Assembly (NCBI GenBank): GCA_964461005.1
Contig: CAYWQQ010000001.1
Span: forward strand, 1-60,229
From: JAAZBI01 sp964461005
GTDB taxonomy: Bacteria; Bacillota_I; Bacilli_A; RF39; UBA660
DNA length: 60,229 bases
Direction: 5' to 3'
A program made the position numbers and the translations under genes. Position 1 is the stretch's first letter. Each line of letters starts with the position of its first letter. Below the pieces are notes generated by a model that did no database searches, was not told the origin of the DNA, and saw nothing but the letters and a program-made list of their open reading frames with translations. Of this stretch, positions 41,770 to 50,240 are shown one piece after another.

Positions 41770-42140
41770 GTTTCACCTACTATCTTTTGAATTATTTCTT
41801 CTATTCTTTTATTGTTGTTTTCTAAATATAAACTTCCAAATAATGATTCGAGACCTGTAGAAAGTTTATGAGCTATGATATTTGTTTTTCTTCTACTTCC
41901 TTCTTTTGTATTTCTAGCTCTCTTTATTATTTCAATTTCTAATTCAGAAAAAAAATTTTGGTCAACTAATTCTTTTAACTTTGAAGCTTGTGCTGTGGCA
42001 CTTACATATTTTTCTGAATTTTTTTGTAATTCTTTTACCTTTTTGAAACCTTGAGAAATTAGATGTTTTCTTATCTCTAGTTCATATATTGCATCTCCAA
42101 GATATGCTAAGATCAATGGATTAATATTATTTGTTTTCAC
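41763..42140 (-). CDS. mrnC: Mini-ribonuclease III (MrnC)
   Basis: RNase III catalytic-domain protein without a dsRNA-binding domain, used in 23S rRNA maturation. The 125-aa product has PLILAYLGDAIYELEIRKHL (acidic metal ligands) and RRKTNIIAHKLSTGLESLFG, a close match to the family. I chose GTG 42140 because AGGTGATACAA precedes it. It overlaps rlmB. The cysS gene that usually precedes it is not here; a DivIC-like gene is. Confidence 0.92.
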   Translation of the reverse strand: MKTNNINPLILAYLGDAIYELEIRKHLISQGFKKVKELQKNSEKYVSATAQASKLKELVDQNFFSELEIEIIKRARNTKEGSRRKTNIIAHKLSTGLESLFGSLYLENNNKRIEEIIQKIVGETC

Positions 42141-42180
42141 TTGTATCACCTAATTCATTTTATCACATTAAAAATAAATA

Positions 42181-42208
42181 AAAAAGAAATAAGCACTTTC
42201 GTGCTTAT
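42181..42208 (-). terminator. Terminator after the DivIC-like gene
   Basis: Minus-strand AAGCAC-GAAA-GTGCTT followed by ATTTCTTTTTT, overlapping the stop codon. Confidence 0.75.
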
Positions 42209-42495
42209 GGTAATTTAATAGTATATTCTCCGTCTTTTGAATACAAATATTTTTCTCTAGCATATTTTGCAACATAATCTGGATCACTTAATTTTTTTAC
42301 TTCGCTTTGCAAATATGTAGTTTTTTCTTTTAAAATATTTAAATTATCTGATAATTTTTTTTCTTTTTGATTTGAGTTTTGTATTTGTATATATAATGAA
42401 ACAATATTAGAAGCAAATAAAACACACATTATTAAAGTGATAAAAGAAAATAATTTTAACCTTCTTTTTGTAGGTTTTGTAACTTTATTACTCAT
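42205..42495 (-). CDS. DivIC/FtsB-like septum formation initiator
   Basis: A bitopic division protein of 96 aa. A basic N-terminus (KVTKPTKRRLK) is followed by one membrane helix (about residues 15-35), a short coiled coil (LSDNLNILKEKTTYLQSEV) and the conserved tail DPDYVAKYAREKYLYSKDGE split around the YAREKY motif. This is the DivIC/FtsB pattern. I chose ATG 42495 (MSNKVTK); an ATG three codons upstream is possible. Same position as in Bacillus relatives near spoVG is not conserved, so the name is kept generic. Confidence 0.85.
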   Translation of the reverse strand: MSNKVTKPTKRRLKLFSFITLIMCVLFASNIVSLYIQIQNSNQKEKKLSDNLNILKEKTTYLQSEVKKLSDPDYVAKYAREKYLYSKDGEYTIKLP

Positions 42496-42567
42496 ACATA
42501 TCACCAGACCTTAAAAAGATTATATCATTTATTGATAAATATAGTAAAGGTCTTTAACATTTATATA

Positions 42568-42601
42568 CAAAAAAAGAACCATTTTTATTCTTGTGGTTCT
42601 T
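42568..42601 (-). terminator. Terminator overlapping the end of spoVG
   Basis: Minus-strand AAGAACCA-(12-base loop)-TGGTTCTT followed by TTTTT. The spoVG stop codon lies in the loop. Confidence 0.7.
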
Positions 42602-42893
42602 CGTTATTTTCTACAATTTCGTTTTCTACAATGCCATTTTCTACCTTTTCATATTCTGGTAAAATTGCATCCTCAAACATTTTTCTAGCTTCTGGAGTAA
42701 CTGGATGAGCAATATCTCTATATCCACCTGTTGCTGTCTTACGACTTGGCATTGCTATAAATATTCCTTTATCTCCTTCAATTATTCTAATGTCATGAAC
42801 TGCAAAACAATCATCAATTAAAATTGATGCTATTCCTCTCATGCGTGAATCTTCTTTTTCTATTTTTCTGACATTTACTGATGTGATTTTCAT
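42585..42893 (-). CDS. spoVG: SpoVG, RNA/DNA-binding regulator
   Basis: SpoVG is a small nucleic-acid-binding regulator found in sporulating and non-sporulating Bacillota. The 102-aa product has MKITSVNVRKIEKEDSRMRG at the start, ASILIDDCFAVHDIRIIEG (core), and FIAMPSRKTATGGYRDIAHP, a very strong match. I chose ATG 42893 because GGGAGGAAAAG precedes it. It has its own promoter and a 5' UTR hairpin; the acidic C-terminal tail is poorly conserved. Confidence 0.96.
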   Translation of the reverse strand: MKITSVNVRKIEKEDSRMRGIASILIDDCFAVHDIRIIEGDKGIFIAMPSRKTATGGYRDIAHPVTPEARKMFEDAILPEYEKVENGIVENEIVENNEEPQE

Positions 42894-42907
42894 TAACTTT
42901 TCCTCCC

Positions 42908-42928
42908 AATTGTATATCTTATACAATT
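42908..42928 (-). promoter_or_regulatory. spoVG 5' UTR hairpin
   Basis: AATTGTAT-AAGAT-ATACAATT, a perfect 8-bp stem starting right after the -10 and ending at the ribosome binding site GGGAGG. It could modulate translation or stability. Confidence 0.5.
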
Positions 42929-42930
42929 TA

Positions 42931-42959
42931 ATATTAGCATTATAATTCTATAAAATCAA
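42931..42959 (-). promoter_or_regulatory. spoVG promoter
   Basis: Minus-strand TTGATT (42954-42959), 17-base spacer, TAATAT (42931-42936). An alternative TATAAT lies inside the spacer. No SigH-type sequence was recognised. Confidence 0.55.
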
Positions 42960-42966
42960 GGTTTTA

Positions 42967-43755
42967 TTATAAATTGTTAGCTATATCAATAAATTGTTCT
43001 ATGGACAGTTTTTCAGCTCTAACACTTAAATCTAAATTGTATTTTCTTAATACTTGTTCAACTTTAATCAAATCATAATTTTTTATGTTGTTTTTTAACG
43101 TTTTTCTTTTTTGAAGAAATGCTTCTTTAACAAATTTAAAAAATAATTTTTCATTTTTTACATTATATTTTTCTGTCCTTTTTTTAAATTGAATTATCAA
43201 ACTATCTACATTTGGCTTTGGATAAAATGCGTTTTTTGAAACCAAAAACATTTTTTTAACATCAAAATAGTACTTAATAAATACAGTTAAAGAACCATAT
43301 TCTTTTGTCCCTGCTTGAGCTGCCAATCTATCTCCTACTTCTTTTTGAACCATTAACAACATTTTTTCTGGTTCAAAATCAGATTCGATGATTTTAGTTA
43401 TTATAGGTGTTGTTATGTAATAAGGAAGATTTGCTATTACATATTTTTTTTGATTTGTATATGATTTTAAATCATCATTTAAATTTCTTTTTAGAAAGTC
43501 ATCATATATTATATTTAAATTTAAATTTTTCTCAAATCTTTTGTCTAGGCCTTCTTTTAAACTCTCATCTATTTCATATCCTAATAAAGTTATTTTTTCT
43601 TTTATTAATTGTTCTGTTAAATTACCAGTTCCAATTCCAATTTCAATAACTAATGAGTCAGATTCTATCTCGGCTGTTTTTACAATTTTTTTCAATATAT
43701 TATTATCAATTAAAAAGTTTTGACCAAACTTTTTTTTAGGTTTTATTAGTTCCAT
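42967..43755 (-). CDS. rsmA: 16S rRNA dimethyladenosine transferase RsmA (KsgA)
   Basis: Dimethylates two adjacent adenines near the 3' end of 16S rRNA. The 262-aa product has KKKFGQNFLIDNNILKKIV at the N-terminus, SAM motif VIEIGIGTGNLTEQL, the catalytic NLPYYITTPII and a C-terminal helical part. The start follows AAGAGGTAAA. In Bacillus rnmV lies just upstream; here the upstream neighbour is the 3D protein, without rnmV. Confidence 0.96.
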   Translation of the reverse strand: MELIKPKKKFGQNFLIDNNILKKIVKTAEIESDSLVIEIGIGTGNLTEQLIKEKITLLGYEIDESLKEGLDKRFEKNLNLNIIYDDFLKRNLNDDLKSYTNQKKYVIANLPYYITTPIITKIIESDFEPEKMLLMVQKEVGDRLAAQAGTKEYGSLTVFIKYYFDVKKMFLVSKNAFYPKPNVDSLIIQFKKRTEKYNVKNEKLFFKFVKEAFLQKRKTLKNNIKNYDLIKVEQVLRKYNLDLSVRAEKLSIEQFIDIANNL

Positions 43756-43769
43756 TTTTACCTCTTCTT

Positions 43770-43798
43770 ATATAAAAAGATTGTTTAAACAATCTTTT
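43770..43798 (-). terminator. Terminator after the 3D-domain gene
   Basis: Perfect inverted repeat AAAAGATTGTTT/AAACAATCTTTT with a T-rich tail on the minus strand, overlapping the stop codon. Confidence 0.7.
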
Positions 43799-44315
43799 AT
43801 CTTCCTATTCGCATTATTTCAAACGTCAGATTTTTTTGTCTTCCAACAAATCTTGCTTCTTCTTGTGTTGCAAAAAGTAAATCTATTACATTTCCTCTAA
43901 CACCTCGATCTAAAATTATTGCATAGAAAGGTTCGGAAGAAATTCTTTTTGAATTGATTCTTAGTATCGTTCCTAATTTATATTTTTCAGATGAAGCGAC
44001 AATTCTTATTTGACCATAGTCTTTATCATAATAGTAAATATTACCATTTCTGGCATCGTGTCCGCTAGCGGTAATTCCGCTGCACTTTTGACAATCAGGG
44101 CCATATCCAGTTAATTCTCCAATAAATTTGTCAAGAATTAATTTTTCAGAAACATCTTTTGGAACAGAGTTATATTTTATATTTTCAATTGAAATTGGTT
44201 TAAGTTTTTCAATTTTTCCTGTGTTTTTTATTTCATAAGGCAACACTAACGAAAAAGCTATAACAAAAGAAAACGCATATATTACTTTAATTATTTTAAA
44301 TAATTTGCTTTTCAT
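43797..44315 (-). CDS. Membrane-anchored 3D-domain protein (YabE position)
   Basis: A 172-aa protein with an N-terminal signal anchor (FKIIKVIYAFSFVIAFSLVL) and a C-terminal 3D (Asp-Asp-Asp) double-psi barrel related to lytic transglycosylases such as MltA. Seen are GYGPDCQKCSGITASGHDAR, ILDRGVRG and IDLLF. The first Asp of the family (VAxD) reads VASSEK, so only two of the three family aspartates are obvious. I chose ATG 44315, after AGAGGTGATATA. Between tatD and rsmA it occupies the place of yabE in Bacillus, but G5 and DUF348 domains are missing. Confidence 0.82.
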   Translation of the reverse strand: MKSKLFKIIKVIYAFSFVIAFSLVLPYEIKNTGKIEKLKPISIENIKYNSVPKDVSEKLILDKFIGELTGYGPDCQKCSGITASGHDARNGNIYYYDKDYGQIRIVASSEKYKLGTILRINSKRISSEPFYAIILDRGVRGNVIDLLFATQEEARFVGRQKNLTFEIMRIGR

Positions 44316-44349
44316 TATATCACCTCTTACCTTTATAATTGTAACATTT

Positions 44350-45105
44350 TTAACTACTAAAGTCAAATAATGTCAATGCATTGGTTGTTGTTTGTTGGGC
44401 AACAAAATCAATAGTTTTATCTTTAATTTTTGCGATTTCTTCAGCAATAAATTTTATATTTGCCGACTCATTATTTTGCCCTCTTTTTGGTTCTGGTGAT
44501 AAATATGGTGAATCTGTTTCTAAAAGCAAATGTTCAATATCTATTTCTTTAATCACATCTCTTAAATTGCTGTTTTTAAAAGTTATTATGCCACCAATCC
44601 CTAATTTGTAATTTATATTAATTATTTCTTTGGCAAAATTCAAATCGGATGAGAAACAGTGAAAAACTCCTCTCAAGTTGTGTTTTTTGACTATTTCCAA
44701 TGTTTCTTGATTGGCGTTTCGATTATGAATTATTACAGGCAATTGCAATTTCTCTGCTAGCAATAAATGTTGTTCGAAAATTTTGACTTGCTGACTTATA
44801 TTTTCTCTACCATAAAAAAAATCTAATCCTATTTCTCCTATTCCTATAACTTTCGAATTAATTGCTAGTTTTTCAAGTACAGAAATATAGTTATCTTGAA
44901 TATTTTCTATATTGTTGGGGTGAATACCAATTGTACAATATAAATTATCGTATCTATTAGATATTTCAACAACTTTCATACTAGTTTCTAAATCAACCGC
45001 TGATATTATCATCTTTTCTACTTTATTCCTTTTTGCATTCTCTATATATTTAATTATTTCTTCTTCACTTAATTCATCAATATGACAATGAGTATCAATA
45101 AACAT
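44350..45105 (-). CDS. tatD: TatD-family metal-dependent hydrolase/DNase
   Basis: TIM-barrel hydrolase of the TatD/YabD family, described as a 3'-5' exonuclease in several bacteria. The 251-aa product has metal ligands in DTHCHIDEL, GEIGLDFFYGR, IHNRNANQ, VFHCFSSD and LLLETDSPYLSPEPKRGQ. Ribosome binding site TAGGAG. The metG-tatD order is conserved in Bacillus. A terminator/promoter hairpin separates it from metG. Confidence 0.94.
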   Translation of the reverse strand: MFIDTHCHIDELSEEEIIKYIENAKRNKVEKMIISAVDLETSMKVVEISNRYDNLYCTIGIHPNNIENIQDNYISVLEKLAINSKVIGIGEIGLDFFYGRENISQQVKIFEQHLLLAEKLQLPVIIHNRNANQETLEIVKKHNLRGVFHCFSSDLNFAKEIININYKLGIGGIITFKNSNLRDVIKEIDIEHLLLETDSPYLSPEPKRGQNNESANIKFIAEEIAKIKDKTIDFVAQQTTTNALTLFDFSS

Positions 45106-45117
45106 AATTTTTTTCTC

Positions 45118-45152
45118 CTATAAAAAAATTATACCATTTTTTGGTATAATTT
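45118..45152 (-). terminator. Terminator after metG with overlapping extended -10
   Basis: Minus-strand AAATTATACCA-AAAAA-TGGTATAATTT followed by TTTT, an 11-bp stem. Its 3' arm contains TGGTATAAT (45128-45136), a canonical extended -10, so the same bases may end metG transcription and start tatD transcription. Confidence 0.65.
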
Positions 45153-46690
45153 TATTTTTTTTCTATTCTCATAAATAAAGGTTCTATCTTTTCAATTTTA
45201 TTTTTATTACTCAAATATCCAAATTTTTCTATTGTACCGAAACTTCTATCTTCAATATCAAAAATATTTAATATTTTTTGAGACGTTTTAGGCATGTATG
45301 GCTGTAATAAAACACCAATAAAACGAATTGATTCTAGCAAATTGTATATCGTTGTTTTTAATTCTTCTTTTTTTGATTCATCTTTAGCTAATAACCAAGG
45401 AGCTTTTTCATCTATATATTTATTACATCTTCTTGATAAATTAATTATTTCTGACAAACTGTCACTAACATGTAAATCATTCATTTTTTGTTTTACATTA
45501 TCTTTTGTTTTTAAGGCATAATCAATCAGTTCTTGATCAATTTGGTCACAATTTTTACCCTCAATAATTTGACTATTAAAATATTTTGAGTTCATAGCGA
45601 TTGTTCTATTTATCAAATTACCTAAGTTGTTTGCTAAATCCGAATTTGTTTTTTCAGTAATTAATTCTTCAGAAATCAGGCCATCATTAGCATAAGGCAT
45701 TTCGCTTAGCAAATAATAGCGCAGTGCTTCCACACCAAAAATGTTTGCTAATTCATCAGCATAATTTAAAGACCCTTTTGATTTGCTAATTTTCCCTTCA
45801 TTATTTATATACCATGAATGAGCGTATATTTTTTTGGGAAGTTCTAATCCCAAAGACATTAATATTACTGGCCAATATATCATATGAAATCTCAAAATAT
45901 CTTTACCAATTATATGTAAATCTGCTGGCCATAAATTTAAAAATTCTTTATTGTTGGAATTTTCTGGATCATAACCAATAAAATTAATATAATTTGTTAA
46001 GGCATCAATCCAAACATATATTACATGTTTCTCTTCAACAGGGACAGGAATACCCCATTGGAAAGAACTTCTTGAAATACATAAATCTTGTAACCCTGGC
46101 TTAATAAAATTGTTATATATTTCATTTTTACGACTAATTGGTTCAATAAAATCAGGATTATCATCATAATATTTTTTTAATTTATCTACATATTTCGATA
46201 ATTTTAAAAAATATGCTTCTTCTGAAACAGAAGTGACTTCCCTACCACAATCAGGACATTTACCATCAACCAATTGACTATTAGTAAAAAACGATTCACA
46301 AGGAACACAATATAGTCCTTCGTAATTACCTTTATATATATCTCCATTATCTAACATTTTCTTAAAAATTTTTTTAACTATTTCCTTATGTTCCGGATTT
46401 GTCGTTCTAACAAAAGAATCATATGAACAATCCATTAAATCCCATATTTCTTTTACTTGTGAAGAAATTCCATCAACATATTCTTGAGGACTTTGATTAT
46501 TTTCAAAAGCTTTTTTTTCTATTTTCAAACCATGTTCATCTGTTCCGGTTTGAAAAAACACATCATATCCTTCTAAACGCTTATATCTGGCAATTGCATC
46601 TGCTAAAACAGCTTCATATGTATTACCAATATGCGGTTTTGCTGAGGCATATACTATTGAGGTCGTAATATAATATTTACCTTTACTCAT
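45152..46690 (-). CDS. metG: Methionyl-tRNA synthetase
   Basis: Class I synthetase charging tRNA-Met. The 512-aa product has the HIGH-like motif KPHIGNTYEAVLADAIAR, the zinc-binding knuckle with CVPC and CPDC (about residues 126-148), the KMSKS-like GKISKSKGSL, and a helical anticodon-binding domain. The C-terminal EMAP/Trbp-like domain of longer MetRS forms is absent, so it is the short form. No T-box is present upstream; the start overlaps the dut end by 8 bases. Confidence 0.96.
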   Translation of the reverse strand: MSKGKYYITTSIVYASAKPHIGNTYEAVLADAIARYKRLEGYDVFFQTGTDEHGLKIEKKAFENNQSPQEYVDGISSQVKEIWDLMDCSYDSFVRTTNPEHKEIVKKIFKKMLDNGDIYKGNYEGLYCVPCESFFTNSQLVDGKCPDCGREVTSVSEEAYFLKLSKYVDKLKKYYDDNPDFIEPISRKNEIYNNFIKPGLQDLCISRSSFQWGIPVPVEEKHVIYVWIDALTNYINFIGYDPENSNNKEFLNLWPADLHIIGKDILRFHMIYWPVILMSLGLELPKKIYAHSWYINNEGKISKSKGSLNYADELANIFGVEALRYYLLSEMPYANDGLISEELITEKTNSDLANNLGNLINRTIAMNSKYFNSQIIEGKNCDQIDQELIDYALKTKDNVKQKMNDLHVSDSLSEIINLSRRCNKYIDEKAPWLLAKDESKKEELKTTIYNLLESIRFIGVLLQPYMPKTSQKILNIFDIEDRSFGTIEKFGYLSNKNKIEKIEPLFMRIEKK

Positions 46691-47171
46691 TTTTTACCTC
46701 CTTATCTGTACTTCCAAATCCACCTTTTCTAATTTTGTCTACTTTCTCTTCGTTAGTCACAGTTAAATAGTTTAATAGAATACCTTGAACAAATCCTTTT
46801 CCCTGTTCAATGTTTATTGTTTCTTTTCCTTCATTTTTAAGAAAAATTATTATATGTCCTTCATTTTCATCATTATTATAATAATCAGAATCGATAATAC
46901 CAATTTGATTACACATTCTTAAATTATATTTTATTCCCAAGCTACTTCTTACAACAATACTTAAAAATTCATTATAATCTAGACAAACTTTTATCCCCGT
47001 TGAAATTTCAACAATTTCATTTGGTTCTATATTTAATGCAGAAGGCAGAAAAAAATCATAGCCAGCTGACGACAAGGTTTTCCTCTCTGGAAGTTTTATA
47101 TCTTCATAATTAACTTTTTTTGAAAAATCTTTTTCAAACTGCTGATAACTTATTTTTTCAAAAGCTCTCAT
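46683..47171 (-). CDS. dut: dUTP diphosphatase (trimeric dUTPase)
   Basis: Hydrolyses dUTP to dUMP and PPi. Five motifs are visible in order: AGYDFFLP, RSSLGIK, QIGIIDSDYYNNDENEGHI, GKGFVQGIL and RKGGFGSTD. The third motif carries a short Asn/Asp/Glu-rich insertion between YY and EGHI compared with typical YRGE. I chose ATG 47171 because GGAGGTAAAA precedes it; the GTG four codons upstream lies in that ribosome binding site. About 162 aa. Confidence 0.93.
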   Translation of the reverse strand: MRAFEKISYQQFEKDFSKKVNYEDIKLPERKTLSSAGYDFFLPSALNIEPNEIVEISTGIKVCLDYNEFLSIVVRSSLGIKYNLRMCNQIGIIDSDYYNNDENEGHIIIFLKNEGKETINIEQGKGFVQGILLNYLTVTNEEKVDKIRKGGFGSTDKEVKNE

Positions 47172-47182
47172 TTTTACCTCCA

Positions 47183-47737
47183 CTAATTATATTTGTTCAT
47201 CAAACTATTAAAATCCTCTTTGAAATATTCAAATATAATTTTTTTCACTTCTTCAATCGAATTTTCTATTTTCTTGTTTTCTTCTTTGGAAAATTTTTCT
47301 AAAACATATTTTTCTGCAGAAAACATTTTTTCGTTATTTGTACCTATTTTTATTCTTTTATATTTAGAACTACCAATCGCTTCTTCTATATTCTTTAAGC
47401 CATTATGACCGCCAGAACTACCTTGAGCTTTTAATCTTATTTTACCAATAGGTAAATCTATATCATCACTAATAATTATTATTTCTTCTATATCTATTTT
47501 AAAGAAATTAATAAAGTTTTTAACAACTATACCAGATAAATTCATATAACTTTGTGGTTTTAAAAATATAAATTTTTCTGTTTCCGTTTCCAATTCAAAA
47601 TATAAGCCTTCTTTTTTTTGCTTATATTTTTTTATATTATAAAAATCAGCTATAGAATCAATTACTCTAAAACCAACGTTATGCCTTGTTTGTTCATAAT
47701 TTTTTCCAGGGTTTCCTAAACCTACTACTAATTTCAT
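47183..47737 (-). CDS. pth: Peptidyl-tRNA hydrolase
   Basis: Recycles peptidyl-tRNA dropped from ribosomes. The 184-aa product has VGLGNPGKNYEQTRHNVGF with the catalytic His, PQSYMNLSG, IISDDIDLPIGKIRLKAQGS and GGHNGLKNIEEAIGS, all diagnostic. I chose ATG 47737 because AGGAAGTGATAAA precedes it. It follows rsmI by 4 bases. Confidence 0.96.
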   Translation of the reverse strand: MKLVVGLGNPGKNYEQTRHNVGFRVIDSIADFYNIKKYKQKKEGLYFELETETEKFIFLKPQSYMNLSGIVVKNFINFFKIDIEEIIIISDDIDLPIGKIRLKAQGSSGGHNGLKNIEEAIGSSKYKRIKIGTNNEKMFSAEKYVLEKFSKEENKKIENSIEEVKKIIFEYFKEDFNSLMNKYN

Positions 47738-47741
47738 TTTA

Positions 47742-48572
47742 TCACTTCCTATTGATATATTCTTTATATAAAACATTGCGATCTATCAAATTTTTTTTAG
47801 ATACTTTACCAATTGCTTGATTTTTTTTGTGTCCTTCTCTTATTAATTCTTCAATCTCTAAAAAAACATCTTTCGTATTTTCACTTTTCTGTTTATTTCC
47901 TTCAACAACAATAACAAATTCACCTTTTGCTTCTAAATCAACAAAATCACAAATGTTACCTCGATATATTTCTTCAAATTTTTTTGATATCTCTCTAGAA
48001 ATCGATATCTTTCTATTTCCTAAAATATCTAGCATTGATTGTATTGTTTTCTTGATGCGATGTGGTGATTCGTAAAAAATCAATGTTGCATTTAATTGTT
48101 TCAATTCTAGAAGTTCTTTTTCTCTTTTTATTTTTTTGCTATCCGTAAATCCATAAAATAAAAAGGGAGATGGTTCAATTCCAGAAACAATAAGTGCTGG
48201 AATTAAAGCTGTTGGGCCAGGCAAAGCAACTACATTATATCCTTTTTGAATAATATATTGTACTGCTTTATATCCCGGATCACTAATTATCGGTGTGCCT
48301 CTATCAGTTACGATAGCTATACTTTTCCCTTGATATAAATAATCCACCATTAGTTCTTTAGTTTGTTCTTCATTATGGTCATGTGAAGCAATTAACTTTT
48401 TTTTAATATCAAAATGGTTTAGTAAATTTAATGTCACTCTTGTGTCTTCACAAAAAATTGCATCAACTTCTTTTAAAATATTTATGCTTCTATATGTCAT
48501 ATCTTCTAAATTGCCTATTGGAGTAGGAACCAAATATAAAGTTGGTGATCCATTGTAACTTTTTTGATTCAT
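47742..48572 (-). CDS. rsmI: 16S rRNA 2'-O-ribose cytidine methyltransferase RsmI
   Basis: Tetrapyrrole-methylase-fold enzyme that 2'-O-methylates C1402 of 16S rRNA. The 276-aa product shows LYLVPTPIGNLEDMTYRSI, FCEDTRVTLNLLNHF, IVTDRGTPIISDPGYKAV and LPGPTALIPALIVSG. Ribosome binding site TTGGAGGAT. The neighbouring ricT-rsmI order is as in Bacillus (yaaT near yabC). Confidence 0.95.
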   Translation of the reverse strand: MNQKSYNGSPTLYLVPTPIGNLEDMTYRSINILKEVDAIFCEDTRVTLNLLNHFDIKKKLIASHDHNEEQTKELMVDYLYQGKSIAIVTDRGTPIISDPGYKAVQYIIQKGYNVVALPGPTALIPALIVSGIEPSPFLFYGFTDSKKIKREKELLELKQLNATLIFYESPHRIKKTIQSMLDILGNRKISISREISKKFEEIYRGNICDFVDLEAKGEFVIVVEGNKQKSENTKDVFLEIEELIREGHKKNQAIGKVSKKNLIDRNVLYKEYINRK

Positions 48573-48591
48573 TATAAATCCTCCAATCTTT

Positions 48592-49374
48592 CTATTTTAT
48601 AATTTCTATTATTTCATTATTTTCTAACTTTAACTTATATGCTTGCTTTAAAACATTAATTGCTACTACTTTACCTTTTCCCTCTTTGGTATTAATAATT
48701 TCTCCCATTAAAGGCAATTCTTTTTTCAAATTTGAATAAAGATCATTTTCATAGTTTAAACAGCAAAGTAATCTCCCACAAGAGCCATTTATTTTTGTTG
48801 GGTTTAAAGCAATATTTTGGTTTTTAGCCATATTTATAGAAACATTGTCAAAATCTGTTAGAAATTTTGAACAACATAGTTCTCTGCCACAAACCCCTAT
48901 GCCTCCTATGTTTTTTGCTTTATCCCTAATACCAATTTGTCTTAATTCTATTCTTGTTTTATATATTTTAGCAATTTCTTTTACTAGCTCCCTAAAATCA
49001 ATTCTATTTTCCGAAAGAAAATGAAACATTAATTGTCTTTTATCAAGAGTAAATTCAGCATCAACTATTTTCATATCCAATCGCAAATTAGTAACTAATT
49101 TCTCAACTTTACTAATTGCCTTTTTTGCTTCTTCTTTATTTTGAATTTGTGTTTTTTCATCTTCGTCATTGGCAATTCTATATATACTTTTTAGAGGTAA
49201 TTTTAATTTACTTTTATGTAAAGCGATGTTTTCTTGAACAACAGTTCCTATTTGTAAGCCTCGATCTGTTTCTACAATTATTCTATCGTTTTTTTGATAT
49301 TTTGATTCACCATTAGGCGAAAAATAGTATATTCTTGAGCCTTTTTCAAAAACTATACCAACTACTTCTATCAT
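48592..49374 (-). CDS. ricT: PSP1-domain protein RicT (YaaT)
   Basis: Member of the Ric (Y-complex) proteins that in Bacillus bind Fe-S clusters and, with RNase Y, affect mRNA maturation and development. The 260-aa product has PSP1 features: RIIVETDRGLQIGTVV, MKIVDAEFTLDKRQLMFHF and a cysteine-rich block GVCGRELCCSKFL and GSCGRLLCCLNYE with six cysteines. It overlaps holB by 4 bases. RicA and RicF partners were not seen here. Confidence 0.92.
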   Translation of the reverse strand: MIEVVGIVFEKGSRIYYFSPNGESKYQKNDRIIVETDRGLQIGTVVQENIALHKSKLKLPLKSIYRIANDEDEKTQIQNKEEAKKAISKVEKLVTNLRLDMKIVDAEFTLDKRQLMFHFLSENRIDFRELVKEIAKIYKTRIELRQIGIRDKAKNIGGIGVCGRELCCSKFLTDFDNVSINMAKNQNIALNPTKINGSCGRLLCCLNYENDLYSNLKKELPLMGEIINTKEGKGKVVAINVLKQAYKLKLENNEIIEIIK

Positions 49375-50225
49375 TTTTGATCCTCCTTGTTAAATTCAAT
49401 TAATATTTTATCTATAATTAAATTTGTGTTTAAATTATTTTTTATTTTTTCTTTTATTGAAGACAATATCATTATTTTTTTCAATATATTATCCTTTTTT
49501 TTGCATTTAGAAATTTGTTTTATATTATCTTTATAATTTTTAAAGTATTCAACTTCATTTGTATAAATATAATTTAGTATGCTTTTATAAATATATATAA
49601 GAATCGTTATATTAAGCTGAAGCTTTTCCTTTGTCAAATTATTATCATTCCAGTAATTACTTATCTCTAAATATATATTTAAGCCTTGTGTTTCATATTT
49701 AGTAATAAAATTAAACATTTCTTCAATTATTATGTCTATATTATCATCTAAATTCGAATTTTCAAAAATATTCAACAAACTTGATTCGTTTTTTAATTTT
49801 ATTATTTGACATCTTGAAACAATAGTTGAAAGAACATTATTTAAGGCTGTTGTTGTCAAAATACCAGTAATATTTTCCTCTGGTTCTTCTAAAAATTTTA
49901 GCATACTATTACCAGCATGAACATTTAATTGATCACAAGATTTAATGATATAAACATTCCTCGAATTATAAAAAGATTTTGTTATAAATTTGTTTTTCAA
50001 ATTTATAATTTGTTCCTTTTTTATCCAAAGACCATCTGGTTCAATAATGGTAATACTTTGCTTGTCGCTTTTTATTAAATTTTCTGCTAAAGAAACAGCA
50101 AAATTGTTTGCTGTTTTAATATCTTCACAACAAATTAGATAAGCGTGACTGATATGTTCTTTTTCTATTTGCTCTTTTAATAATAAACAAATTTGTTGCT
50201 CACTATTATATATACTATCAAACAT
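49371..50225 (-). CDS. holB: DNA polymerase III delta' subunit
   Basis: Clamp-loader subunit. The 284-aa product has a degenerate AAA+ domain without a full Walker A, with SHAYLICCEDIKTANNFAV near the N-terminus, VYIIKSCDQLNVHAGNSMLK and the sensor-1/arginine-finger-like region LSTIVSRCQIIKL. I chose ATG 50225, after GAGGTGACG; the GTG upstream lies inside that site. Lower sequence conservation than dnaX is normal for HolB. Confidence 0.88.
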   Translation of the reverse strand: MFDSIYNSEQQICLLLKEQIEKEHISHAYLICCEDIKTANNFAVSLAENLIKSDKQSITIIEPDGLWIKKEQIINLKNKFITKSFYNSRNVYIIKSCDQLNVHAGNSMLKFLEEPEENITGILTTTALNNVLSTIVSRCQIIKLKNESSLLNIFENSNLDDNIDIIIEEMFNFITKYETQGLNIYLEISNYWNDNNLTKEKLQLNITILIYIYKSILNYIYTNEVEYFKNYKDNIKQISKCKKKDNILKKIMILSSIKEKIKNNLNTNLIIDKILIEFNKEDQK

Positions 50226-50240
50226 ATGCGTCACCTCATT

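Noticed and set aside
46683..46760. T-box or SAM riboswitch before metG
   Set aside because: metG starts inside the end of dut; there is no untranslated leader to hold a riboswitch.
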